NCBI GenBank assembly: GCA_946811695.1
Contig: OX328124.1
Span: forward strand, 85,785,457 to 85,849,456
Direction of reading: 5' to 3'
DNA length: 64,000 nucleotides
Source of the DNA: Gonocerus acuteangulatus
Taxonomy: Eukaryota > Arthropoda > Insecta > Hemiptera > Coreidae
In this document: positions 44,545 through 55,010 of the stretch, piece after piece
How the letters are laid out: each line of letters opens with the position of its first letter
How positions within the stretch are numbered: position 1 is the first letter of the stretch
The notes under the pieces: model-generated
The model's database searches: none
The model's input: only the letters and a program-made list of their open reading frames with translations
What the model was told of the DNA's origin: nothing
Program-made: the position numbers and the translations under genes

Positions 44545-45413
44545 TTAAGGGGTAATACTACCTTGTGTGATCAAAACCAAAGTTATTTTCTTGAATTTAT
44601 AAATAACAAATAAATCAATATTTTTCAATTCTTTATATCAAACGTTTTATATGTGATGTTAAAGTATCCAAAAAAATAAGTTTCAAGTCTTCGAAAAAAA
44701 TAATAACGGCGCTGTGTCTGACAAACGGAAACTCTCTTTTTTCACGGGCGATAGTCTGGAGGCCGCAATTTTTAATCTAGAACAAAAAACTAAAATTATT
44801 TCGAAAGAAGAAGGTTAAATCTAGTAAAGTACGTAGGATTTTTAAGAAATATTAAGTTTTTCGAAAATGTGTGAACAATTATTAATTTTCTATTAAAATA
44901 TTCGTCGAAAATCGGTCATAAAATCGTTATAATTCAATAAATAAAAAAACTCCGACAGAGTTTTCTAGCAAATATCATGAGTAAGCTACAGTTAAAATTT
45001 GAAGTTGATCGGGCAAAAATTGAAGGCGCCAGACTATCGCCTGATTTGAAAAACATGCTTTTGAGAAAACTATTTTAAAGTTTAATGTTCTGAAATGTTC
45101 ATTTCTTTACTATTTAACTTTTTCATACTTTCTTCTAATAAAGATAAGAAAAATTGGTTTTAATTTTGAAATGTACTAAAGGAGGACCAAAAAAAAAAAA
45201 AAATTAACAATTAAAAATCGAAGTTTGCTCAAAAATCTTCAAATCAGCACCGCGTTCACTCGGGGTCGGAAAATCGTATTTTTTTGCCCATTTAAACACT
45301 TTTTCTTCCCTTAAACACTCTTGAATATAATTTTTTAATAGTTAAAGAAGAATTTTTGCCCTTAAAAAAATGTGTAAAAAAGAAGTTACAAGGTAGTAAG
45401 TATTACCCCTTAA
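44545..45413. mobile_element. TTAA-flanked non-autonomous DNA transposon
   Basis: TTAA at 44545-44548 and 45410-45413 bracket ends reading GGGGTAATAC...GTATTACCCC. The TIRs extend through ACTACCTTGT, with a 3-base insertion in the right copy. Subterminal inverted copies of GGCGATAGTCTGG occur at 44748 and near 45035. TTAA targets are used by piggyBac and Kolobok superfamilies. The G-rich tip is unlike classical piggyBac. No transposase in 861 bp. Confidence 0.82.
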
Positions 45414-45414
45414 A

Positions 45415-45744
45415 GCGATTTATTATTGCCCTCCCCCAATTGCGGCCAACCCGCATGCGGCCCAATTGAAGTTTCTTACTGTGTATATTATTTTAGACAT
45501 TTGGACTCTAGACGGATGTAAAGAGACGGGGGGGGGGGGCGTCGACTATATTGTCCAGTGATATTAAAAAAAATCTCAAGTACAAAATCAGGCGTCACAT
45601 TAATTGTGAAGTAAATAATTAAATATTTTGAATGTTCTGAGATAATAATATATTTTGAATCATTTGTTGTTTTAAAAGTGCGACCCACCTCAGTTTAGTA
45701 AATTTTTACTTCGTCTACCAACCGATTTGGGTTGGGCACCCCTG
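45415..45744. mobile_element. hAT-type fragment (right end)
   Basis: The right tip GGTTGGGCACCCCTG (45730-45744) is a typical hAT end when read inward. TTGCGGCC and CATGCGGCCC near 45440-45465 resemble hAT subterminal GC-rich motifs. The left tip is missing. A G10 run lies at about 45530. Confidence 0.5.
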
Positions 45745-45959
45745 CCTTTGGCTGTGCTTTCTTATTTCCTACGTAACCCTTGCTTCCGTCGTTCCTCCAC
45801 CAGTCGTTCTCATAAGGGTCAGTTTTTCCTCTCCTCATCTGTATGTTTCCCTCTCATTTCACAATTATTCACACGGTAAAATATTTCTATATAACTCTAA
45901 TTCAATTTAGATGTGAATATATTGTCATTTCTACATATAATTTGTTTATAGATGTATAA

Positions 45960-46080
45960 TGATAGATGTAATATATATAAATGTGTGTGTGTGTATGTAT
46001 GTATATGTGTATGTATGTATATGTATATGTATATGTGTGTATCTGTATGTATGTGTATATATATTTGGATGTATACCATT
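45960..46080. repeat. TG/TATG simple repeats
   Basis: Imperfect TGTG, GTAT and TATA units. They underlie the histidine/tyrosine/isoleucine-rich minus frames. Confidence 0.9.
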
Positions 46081-46109
46081 TGTTTTTAGATGTATATATG
46101 CAATAACTG

Positions 46110-46165
46110 TTTGGAGCGAAACGCCTTAGATGCGCATGGATGCTCATAAATAAATAAATAAAAAA
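46110..46165 (+). repeat. Tail-repeat family T, copy 4
   Basis: GAGCGAAACGCCTTAGATGCGCATGGATGCTC followed by ATAAATAAATAAATA and an A run. Here GCAT is inserted relative to the other copies. Confidence 0.7.
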
Positions 46166-46688
46166 AAAAAAAAATTCAATGTTAGAATCAGTTTACACCT
46201 ACTTTTAAGTTAGCGGCTACGTTTTTATTGTAGCAGCAATAGAGTGTGGATAGTTGCTGGAGAGCTTGCCTTGAAGAGCAGTACCTAGCTTAAATAAAGG
46301 AGAGCTATTAACGCTTTCATAGCTAGTCCCGCACTAGTGCGGGCTGACAAAACCGGCTTCCGCACGCTACTTCCTCAGTGGTGGCTGACAAAATCTGTGT
46401 GTTTTTTTCATAGAACTGAATTCAGGAGCTACCCAGAAGCTTTTTCTTGTTATTATAGTTCTTCCACTTCGCAGGCTTACATCACTGCTGATAAGAATTT
46501 CTAAAATAATAGTAAGAATTTAGATAAAACTTCAGTTGGAGAAAACGGTTCTTGATTTTGTAAGATAAATAAGTATTAATAATTTCTATTATTAACTTCC
46601 CGACTTACACTTGGGGACGCTTGTGTGAATATATGGAAAAACGTCCAGTTACTGTAAGTTAAACTATTTTTACATGTCTAATATGTCC

Positions 46689-46832
46689 ATTGTGATGCGG
46701 AGTGAGTAGGTGAATGTGTGTAAGTGAATAGGGTGGCTGAATGTGGCATATTTGTGCTTAATTGTGATGCGGAGTGAGTAGGTGAATGTGTGTAAGTGAA
46801 TAGGGTGGCTGAATGTGGCATATTTGTGCTTA
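46689..46832 (+). repeat. 72-bp tandem duplication
   Basis: 46689-46760 is repeated without visible change at 46761-46832. The unit is a multiple of three, so the minus frame 46678-46971 stays open and repeats 24 residues. The identity suggests a recent duplication. Confidence 0.92.
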
Positions 46833-46839
46833 ATTGGTT

Positions 46840-47820
46840 CTGAGGATAGATTGATTCCTTTTTATGTAGTCTGTGATTGATGATAGGCCGTGCAGGCGAT
46901 ATATCAACTCCAGCACACATCGTCTGACACCATAAACTTTCTATCTTAACATCAGACAGCTCAAGATACAAATAAAATTTGTCAAATAGTCATTTTTTCT
47001 CCTTAATTACGGGTAATTATTTTCTATTAAATTACTTATTTTTCGTTAATATTTGACGATAATTTCATTCTATTATAAATAACAAATAATACAGACGTGT
47101 TTCTTGTTTACTTAACTTGTTTTATTAAAAAATTAATTTGATTGCAAAACGCTCTTTACAAAAAACTGCGACAAAAACGTTTTAAAGAACAAAAATAACA
47201 CTTGCGAAATTTTACCACTCTTTTCCCCGACTGGGATTCCATTATTTTCCCCTTTTTAAACACTCTTTTGTAAGCTTCGTTTTTTTTTTCTTGAGCCTTA
47301 TAAAACAATTAACGGGAATAAGTAGTTCCCTTCCAATTTAACGTTTGTGAAAATTGGTGTTTAAACCAGCCTGACAAGCCCGTACCATCAATGTGGGATG
47401 ACATTAAAATCTATTCTGTTTAGTAAATAAAATACTGCAGGATGTAATTCTACAACGTCATGAAATCTCGGTATTATCTGGTTGTTCAATAAATCGGCAG
47501 ACGTCTCCCCCCCCCCCCCCCATGTAACCGTCAATTAAAACGGACAGACAATTGCACAACATTCTGGAACAAACAGTACGTTTTTATGAACTCTCCCTAT
47601 TTGGAACTGTCATGCAATAGAGATTTTCATCAAACCAATATCGCATATTGTGTTTATTAACCTCTCCTATGAATTCACATTTAGATTCGATAAGCCATGA
47701 CCAAAAATAAAATTGTCCATTTCGCTACATCATCACATCATTTACTAAACAATTCTTATCCACGAAGGAAGTCACCATGCATCCCAAGGATAGTTAATTC
47801 CTAAATATTTAATTTATAAT
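46840..47820. other. No gene recognised
   Basis: AT-rich, with a C16 run near 47504-47520. Confidence 0.45.
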
Positions 47821-47992
47821 TTTTAGACCAGAGGTGCTCAAACATGAATTGTTAGCGATCTACCTCAATATTGTTAGAATGCAATCAAAGGACTCACAGT
47901 AAAAAATTTGAGTAAGTGTAATGCAGGATTGTCGTCTGGGCAAGCATAATATACATTTTTTTAGTCAAGTTATGCGTAATTATGCCCCAAAA

Positions 47993-49517
47993 CAGGCATG
48001 AGCAACATTTGTCTTGCTGTGGGCAAAACCTTATTGTGTAAATACGTTCGTGGGCCGCATAGATGATTCAAAATTAAATACCTTCGGATCTTAAAGTAGT
48101 GTTCATAATTATTAGTATTAGATATCAGACATGAAAAAAAAAATTAGGTCTTTTTGTGAAGACCTCATCCAGTTACTTTTGGTACCTTCCTATTGAAGGA
48201 TTCCGATGAGCAATTCTATTGGTTCTTGCTGGGAGTAAAGTAACCTTCAACACGTGAGTGAATTAGCGTTTGTTTGTGAAAAGCTCAGTTTATGTTAGTG
48301 AGAAAAATGGGTCTTTACAATTAGTTCGTGATGTTCCTGACAAATAAAAAGCGATTGGTTATACTCGCAAAAATTAATAGAATTCTATTCTATTAGTTTT
48401 GATTTCTTCTTGAGCGAGCGCAGCGAGAAGAAACACATAGCACATATGCCCATAATGCTAAATAAATGTAAAATATCCAAAAAGAGAGAGAGAGAGAAAA
48501 AAAAAGAATAAAATATGTGTGTTTACAAATATTATTGTTTATGTTATCCTTCATAACCTGCAAAACAGTTAACTTTAATGCTTAATAACCTTTTTTCGTA
48601 GTTGAGAGAATTGATTTTGATCATATTAACCTTCTTATTAATAAATATTGCTTTCAATTATCTAATATGGATTTTAACCGTAGATAACAAGTCAAGTAGT
48701 AATAGATAACCAGCAAAGAACCTGTAAGCTAATCAGTAAGCTTATCGGAGTCTCCCGTGGTCTAGTGGCTGGTGCGCTAGATTCATAAGCGGGAGATGGT
48801 GGGTTCGATCCCCACCGGTGCCAGAAATTTTCTCATCTCAGGGCTCGCTCAGAAAATTCCTGGGTGCACCCTGAACGACGGCGCTAATGGCCAAGATTTA
48901 TGTCGATGCGCCGTAAAAAAAAAAAAATAGAAAAAAAAGTAAGCTTATCAGCGAGTACGAGTAACTGTTATAAATCACTACTGCTACTTCAAAAGTAATT
49001 GGATGTGGTCTTCGCAAAAATACCCAAAAATATTCCCCCAATGAGGGGAAACCTAAAAGGCCTTCAGGGGATTCGCCTCGAGCAAATTCCCCAATGTGTG
49101 GGACATTTTCCCACTAACTATGTTCACATGATATTTATAGGGGACTAACTCTTGGGTTTGGTAGTATTCCACCTCACCAAACTCCCTGCCTACCCATGCA
49201 CTCAAGTCCTGTATATAGACGTGAAATAATAAGGCAATGTAATTTTAATACAATTTATTATTATAACAATAATTAATTGGAAGAAATAGGTACAGCATTA
49301 TGATTAAATCGTCAAATTTGGAATTATTGCAAACAACGAATGTTAAATAGCGGCATGAAATCAATGAGACAATCTGCCTGCTTGCTCACTTGATTCCACA
49401 GTATCTCACTCTATTTTCCTCATTTGGAGTGATTGTAAATAAGTAGTTTAATATATTTTTGTTAATGTTTCGCGGGCCGCATCTGACCTACGGGCAGGTT
49501 GTTGCCCATATACGCTC
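47993..49517. mobile_element. Inner hAT-type element nested in the outer one
   Basis: The left tip is CAGGCATGAGCAAC with GTGGGCCGCAT about 60 bases in. The right side has GCGGGCCGCATCTGACC and GGTTGTTGCCCATA. This is the usual Charlie-like pattern of a GGGCAAC tip and a subterminal GGCCGCA box. The right tip is degraded and no target duplication was identified. No transposase frame was recognised. A SINE-B copy sits inside. Confidence 0.6.
48749..48925 (+). repeat. SINE-B, copy 2
   Basis: A box TGGTCTAGTGGCTGG and B box GGGTTCGATCCCCACC, like tRNA-Glu and similar tRNAs. Body with AAATTTTCTCATCTC, AGAAAATTCC, GACGGCGCTAATGGCC and GATGCGCCGT, then an A-rich tail. The acceptor stem cannot form, so it is a SINE and not a tRNA gene. 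Confidence 0.88.
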
Positions 49518-49634
49518 TTAAATGTTACTTCCTACGAAACAAAATTAGTGAATAATTCTATATCTGATTTTTTTTTCTCACGATCGATTCGAAAAGCACT
49601 CGCAATTGACCGTTTGAGCACCCCTGGTTTAGAT

Positions 49635-50140
49635 TATTTCACAGCTAGTTTAATAATACATCTGACCCGCTATAAGTAGGAAAAAATGATGATTAAATTG
49701 TTCCATTAAACTAATTAGTCTGAAATTTCGATAATTTTTTAGACTATATAAAAAACATATCCATTAAAATACTGTTAATAATATTAATCTAGTTCTATTA
49801 TTAGTCAACATGTCTACGTACCTTTGACCTCACTATAGAATCATTTATTAATTTTAATCATTAAATAATAATATATTTAAAAATTTTCATTCAACATTAT
49901 CCGGGGTTCTGAGGAGTATTTCAATATAACCCCTTGTTTTTCGTTTCATCAAATAATTAAGTAAGGATTTAGATAGTCTCTCTTCTGCAATTATTAATGC
50001 TCGGTATTTTATGATCATTAAATTGGATGAATATGATTTATGATTATTATTGGACGAATATGGCCGTAGCCTTGTTGACCAATGGCGCCGCATTTTCTGT
50101 TCTATAATGGATCTAATTGGCTGCTCTGTGGGTTAAACGC
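49635..50140. other. No gene recognised
   Basis: AT-rich. The minus frame 49887-50093 is unremarkable. Confidence 0.45.
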
Positions 50141-50142
50141 TG

Positions 50143-50144
50143 GG

Positions 50145-50184
<40 letters not shown>
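50143..50184. repeat. Poly(A) tract
   Basis: About 40 consecutive A directly before the minisatellite-bearing repeat. It may be the tail of a retroposed sequence ending at GGTTAAACGCTGGG. Confidence 0.85.
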
Positions 50185-50185
<1 letters not shown>

Positions 50186-50885
50186 GATCAGATCAACCCT
50201 TACGAGACGGCAACCCGCACAACCGTGGAGCGGCGCCCGCTTCACACTCCTAGTTTCACGCGGCGGCTGAGTCTCCATCGCACATCTCTTCTCATTTTTC
50301 CTAATACGGGTTTTTATTTCTTTCTGGCTTTGTACCAGTTATAGGCACGCTTAAAAACGTTTTTAATTTTTTTAAATAATATCAAGTGAAATATCTCGGC
50401 GTTGGTATAACATCGAAAGAACATGATCTCTATGTACTTATCAACTATAACACAAGGTCCTTCAGAATGGCCCAGACTAAGCAAAGGGACCAGGTAGCAC
50501 TAGGAAACCACTATTCAATAGGCCCAAACTGCATTAGTAATGAACACTAGCGGATCCAAAAGTGAATAGAGCATACCTAACCTACTGCTAGATATGGTAA
50601 AAAGCTGCCACAGTGGTGGCATTCAGACATGAAGCGAAAAAATGGCCTTACCACGAAAGTGGCTATCAGGCCACGGGTTACGGATGTTCGTTGTCACGAA
50701 AGTGGCTATCAGGCCACGGGTTATGAAAGTTCGTTGTTAAGAAAGTGGCTATCAGGCCACGGGTTATGAAAGTTCGTTGTCACGAAAGTGGCTATCAGAC
50801 CACGGGTTATGAAAGTCCGTTTTTACGAAAGTGGCTATACGTCTCGAATGGGTTAAAGCTAAAGGCAGAGGACTGCGCAGTCCTG
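50185..50885 (+). repeat. Minisatellite-bearing repeat (family S), copy 1
   Basis: Homologous along its length to 57365-58570. Shared words include CAACCCGCACAA, GACCGTGGAGCGG or close, GGCTTTGTAC, AATATCAAGT, CATTCAATAGGC, CTCAAACTGCATT-like, and GCGGAT.CAA before the array. The array occupies 50652-50866. Confidence 0.78.
50652..50866 (+). repeat. 43-bp array, 5 units
   Basis: Unit starts at 50652, 50695, 50738, 50781 and 50824, all spaced 43 bases. The conserved core is ACGAAAGTGGCTATCAGGCC, followed by ACGGGTTATGAAAGTTCG. Each unit can fold GTGGC with GCCAC around a six-base loop. Confidence 0.93.
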
Positions 50886-51300
50886 TTTTAGTAGACACAC
50901 GTAGTGTGAAAAAGGGTAGGAGAAGGCCATGCTTTGTTGGCATATCTTCCTGTCTATAATGAATGAGTAATGAATATTGCACAAAAACGTTGTTCTGTCT
51001 GAACAATGGTTATTAAAAAGGAACACATTTTCCTATTCAAATCATATACCTACAACAGTAAATTATTAAAATTGTCACCCAAGATTGGCAGAATTATTTA
51101 AGAATGGATTAGGACTCATATGCAGGTACAACATTTTGTCTATCTAAATTTAAAAGTTGACTTAAATCTGTTCCATCGATCCTTTGCCCAGTTGTAATCA
51201 TTTCATTTGATTTTTTTTGCTGTATTATATTACCTGGATTCTAGATTACTATAAAGATAGTGATTTAGTTTCCAATTCGTCCTGTTTTCTAAAACCCTTT

Positions 51301-51460
51301 CCTTTTAGCGCGGTTCCTCCCTCCCCCATAGGGAGGAACCCCGCTTATAAGGTTGATACAATGAAACAATCCGGAAGTGCCGACAAGAAAATTTCGCGTT
51401 TCAGAACCCCTAGAGACCGAAAATAACGGTGGTTCAAATTTGTATATATATATATATTTA

Positions 51461-51517
<57 letters not shown>

Positions 51518-52235
51518 CTGTTCGCTCTCTAGCTCGAAGACGAATGGTCCGATTTTGATGAAATTTGGTACAAAAATCAGTCGTCCAATATGAAAGGTCA
51601 AGTTCGTTAACCAGCAAAATCCGCCCACTGGAAGATGGAGGTTGGGGAAAAAATCGTAACGCTTACGTTTTTGAGTTCATAAGCTTGTAAGTACTCTTTT
51701 TATAGGCTTCTTGGGCTAGGAAAACGAATGAAACCATTTTCAAGGCGATAGCTTTAACCGTTTTCGAGAAAATTGGAAAAATAGTTTTTGAATACCGTTT
51801 TTGGTTTGGGTACTTAGAATCATGGGATTCAGTTGAAACATTTTCTGCATGTTCTACTTTCATTAAAACTAATATGTTGAAATTTTGGTTACGTTTGGAG
51901 TTAAGGAAGGGTTAGAATAAAATATTTTATTAACAGACATAAAAGGTTTTGGTAACTTTGTATATTTTCCTTAATATCTCGAAAAAGGTTAAGAATTTGG
52001 TAAACGAAAGAATACCATTAGAAAGCTTACTAAATGTTCTACAAAAAAGGTTCTGATGAAAGTTTTGATTAGGCGATGTCAATCGGAGAAATAAGTGATT
52101 AAAGCATTAAAGTAATTGATTTTGCTTATTTGAACTGTTCTTTTTGTCTGTTTTTATTCCTTGTTATTTTTTAATTGCTTATAGTTGGATAATGTATTTT
52201 ACAATAAAACAGATTAGGCAAAATAAGAAAAACAA
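51301..52235 (+). repeat. Family H, well-preserved plus copy
   Basis: Hairpin 51307-51344, then CAATCCGGAAGTGCCGAC, GGTTCAAATTTG, TA tract 51443-51512, TTTGTCTGTTCGCTCTCTAGC, GGTCAAGTTCGTTAACCAGC and the long AT-rich body ending near CAATCGGAGAAATAAG and beyond. It serves as the best reference for the family. Confidence 0.82.
51443..51512. repeat. (TA)n tract inside family H
   Basis: Same internal position as the tracts at 22039 and 22488. Confidence 0.95.
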
Positions 52236-52604
52236 TTCATTGTTAGAAATATAGCTTGCCAAGAGAAAAAGATTCGTTGACGTCTTTTGAATATTTTCAA
52301 TTGCCTTTATGCAATATATATATATATATATATATATTGTTGGTTTTTTTATTTTATTTTTTAATTGATTTTATCTGTAGAATTATTACTATAGTAAAAG
52401 AACACAGGAATGTGTGAAAATATTTGATATTTTCCAATTCATTGAAACGTATGAAATGAAGTATCGGTAGAAGAGGATTCTAGGGTCTTGCGGACCTGAC
52501 CCCAGGTATAGCCAGCCATAAAACCCTTTGAACAAAGGCCGAGGAAAATATTATCTGTTTCTATTCTATGCTTTTCAAATGAGAATAGGGATATGAACAG
52601 GAAC

Positions 52605-52768
52605 CGGGGTCTCCCGTGGTCTAATGGCTAGCGCCTTGGATTCATAAGCGGGAGATGGTGGGTTCGATTCCCAACCTCCGGCAGGAATTTTATCATCCCA
52701 CGGCTCGCTGGTGAAATTCCTCGCTACACCCTGGATGTCGGCGCTAATGACCTAGATGTAGATGTGCC

Positions 52769-52803
<35 letters not shown>
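52605..52803 (+). repeat. SINE-B, copy 3
   Basis: GTCTCCCGTGGTCTAATGG head, GGGTTCGATTCCCAACC B box, GGAATTTTATCATCCC, GTCGGCGCTAATGACC body, GATGTGCCGT, and an A run of about 30 bases. Its tail abuts a family H terminus. Confidence 0.88.
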
Positions 52804-52805
<2 letters not shown>

Positions 52806-52846
52806 GGAACCGCGCTAAGATGACGCAGTTCCTGCGAGTCGGACTT
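52806..52846 (-). repeat. Family H 3' terminal hairpin, isolated
   Basis: GGAACCGCGCTAAGATGACG then CAGTTCCTGCGAGTCGGAC, the reverse complement of the 20512-20550 terminus. Confidence 0.7.
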
Positions 52847-52849
52847 TTT

Positions 52850-54930
52850 AACGAATATTGCAGGTATGCTGTTACCAGTACTATTACAATGTAAAAACAA
52901 GCATGCGAGAACAAAGGCAGATCAAACAGAACATATTTAATGGTCAACTAGTAGAATGGGTTTTCCGAGAAAGGTAGAGGTGACTCGACCCCATATAATA
53001 AAATACAGAACAGATCAGCTTGCGAACATTGCATCAAAGCATTCACCGAAAAAAAACATAAAATTCTGAACGACAGAAAGGGATCATATTTACTCCGACT
53101 GAAGTAATATTTCCATTTGTTAAAAAAAAAAACTTATTAAAGCAATATTTATTTATTTATAGTTATTTATGCATGTCCACTTATACATGACAAGTATTTT
53201 TGTGACGGTTTTTTTTTAAAGGTAATTACCCCTTTCAACCGACCCTTGGTAAGGAGTGTTAAGTGCTCTCGACTCCCTTTTAAGCTATAGGAATTATGTA
53301 GTCATATCTTCATGATTTTCTTTCTGTTATTATTATGGGAATATAGTTTACTATTGTTTGTTTATTATGTGGTTTGTGTTAATTATTAATTAACTAATTA
53401 ATTAAATTAATTAATTATTAATTAATTTAATATTATTAATAAATAATAACAATTTTAATCATGGGCTACATGATGACTTCCACGAATGTTCTGGCTTAAC
53501 TCAGAATTGGGTGGGTTCATAATATAACCAATTTCAATAACCAAGCTGATAAAAAAATAAAATCATTGAGAATTAATTTAAAATAATTAACTCTATACGA
53601 AATCAGAAAGAAACCTTGTAAAAAAAATAAGAAATAGGTGCATTTCCATTTATGTTCACCTAGCAAGAATGAAGGAAAATGCATTAACATTGAAGGTTTT
53701 TATTTTACTTATAGTAAAAAAAATAAAGGGAAACGGTCCAAGATGACCTAAAAGAACTAAAAATATCTATATGTATTTATGACAAATATTAAAGAATGAT
53801 AATAAAAGGTTCCAGGAAGCACTAAAGAAGAACTCCGCTACACTTTCTGGGGAACGGAAGAAGGATATGATACAAAGAATAAAAAAGCATTGGTCTGATA
53901 TAAAAGCACTCAACAGCCGCAAATAAATATTTGATTTAACGTGTTGTTTTCCGTACGATTCGGGGAAAAAAAAGAAGTCGATTCCAAAGGAGCTGTGTAA
54001 ACTGGGAAAATTCCTTAGCAACAGGGCAACTAAAATAAACATAAATAACTTATATACTATGCATTATATACTTGTTTTATTAATCTTCGACTATTTTTTA
54101 TCTATGCTAGATTTGAATTAAACCACAAACAAAACAATTGAAATGATCACAATTATTGTTAAATTATAAAACTAAATACATCAAAAGTATGAAGTGAACA
54201 TAAAAGAAAATTAATTTAACAGATTTTTCGACAGAATTAAAAAGTGTAAAGCTGTCCTGTTTACACCTTACAATATTTATATAAAATAGCTACATTAAAT
54301 GAGGGCTCCAAAAGTCAAGGGGTCGAAGTAACATTTTTGAACAAAATTAGATACTGGAATGAGTTTTGAAAACCGTGTGTGTGGTAAAGACATCCAAGTG
54401 ATTTTTTTGAAATTACCTGCCACCTAGCTTGTTGTGTTCTCTTGAGTATTGTCACTTTTGTAATATTAAGTCCAGAAGGAAATTAAGGGGTCTATTTGCG
54501 GATTGTCCAATTTCTCTGCATATTAATCATAAACCGGATGATGCTCAGGGTGACTGAACAATAATGGTCATCCTTTGGCCAGACGATTCTCCAATGCGAG
54601 ATCGGAAAAAATAACGCCCATATTGACCCCCGCAAAAATGACCATGAAATATTTGTCAAGGTCAACGTTTTTATTGGATATTTCGAATCTACGAATCATG
54701 AGGAACAAAAAAGTCAACGTACACGTGGTCCATTCCAATTTACAAATCATGGCCGATTTTTATTTAATTTTTTCTTACATGTTGTACTAACATTGCCTTA
54801 CGCAAAAACACATCGTTTGAGTTTTATAAGTATATAAAGTATATAAGTTTATATAAGCACTGAACAAATTATAAGTATATGCAAAAATGAGCCTCTTAGC
54901 GGCATTCAGTGGAGGTCATAACTCATGTTA
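52850..54930. other. No complete gene recognised
   Basis: AT-rich with a TTAATTAA-rich palindromic patch at 53390-53452. A short candidate coding block at 53795-53926 is listed separately. The frames at 54568-54790 on both strands are unremarkable. Confidence 0.45.
53795..53926 (+). CDS. Candidate coding block of 43 residues, unidentified
   Basis: An open frame ending TAA at 53924-53926 with protein-like, helical composition: NDNKRFQEALKKNSATLSGE then RKKDMIQRIKKHWSDIKALN. The same frame has a stop shortly upstream, and AG lies just before 53795, so it could be a last exon. The pyrimidine tract is weak. A decayed retrocopy is equally possible. Confidence 0.25.
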   Translation, partial: NDNKRFQEALKKNSATLSGERKKDMIQRIKKHWSDIKALNSRK

Positions 54931-54938
54931 AATCAAAA

Positions 54939-55010
54939 TAGCAAGACTTAACAGGACACCCCAAACAAATAGCAAGACTTTACAGGACACCCCAAACAAA
55001 TAGCAAGACT
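54939..55010 (+). repeat. 31-bp tandem repeat, about 2.3 units
   Basis: AGCAAGACTT recurs at 54940, 54971 and 55002, with ACAGGACACCCCAAACAAAT between. Confidence 0.9.

Larger units (their letters stand above)
47829..49626. mobile_element. Outer hAT-type element, 1.8 kb
   Basis: The left tip CAGAGGTGCTCAAAC and right tip GTTTGAGCACCCCTG are inverted, and the outside octamers TTTTAGAC (47821-47828) and GTTTAGAT (49627-49634) share six of eight bases, as expected for an old hAT duplication. CAATTG-containing sequence follows each tip. It contains a second hAT-like element. Confidence 0.72.

Noticed and set aside
46678..46971. Repeat protein with two 24-residue units
   Set aside because: Created by a recent 72-bp duplication in otherwise non-coding DNA.
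48749..48822. tRNA gene
   Set aside because: A and B boxes are good, but the acceptor stem cannot pair and the body and A tail match other SINE-B copies.
53390..53452. Origin-like or regulatory TTAATTAA cluster
   Set aside because: Simple AT repeats with no associated feature.
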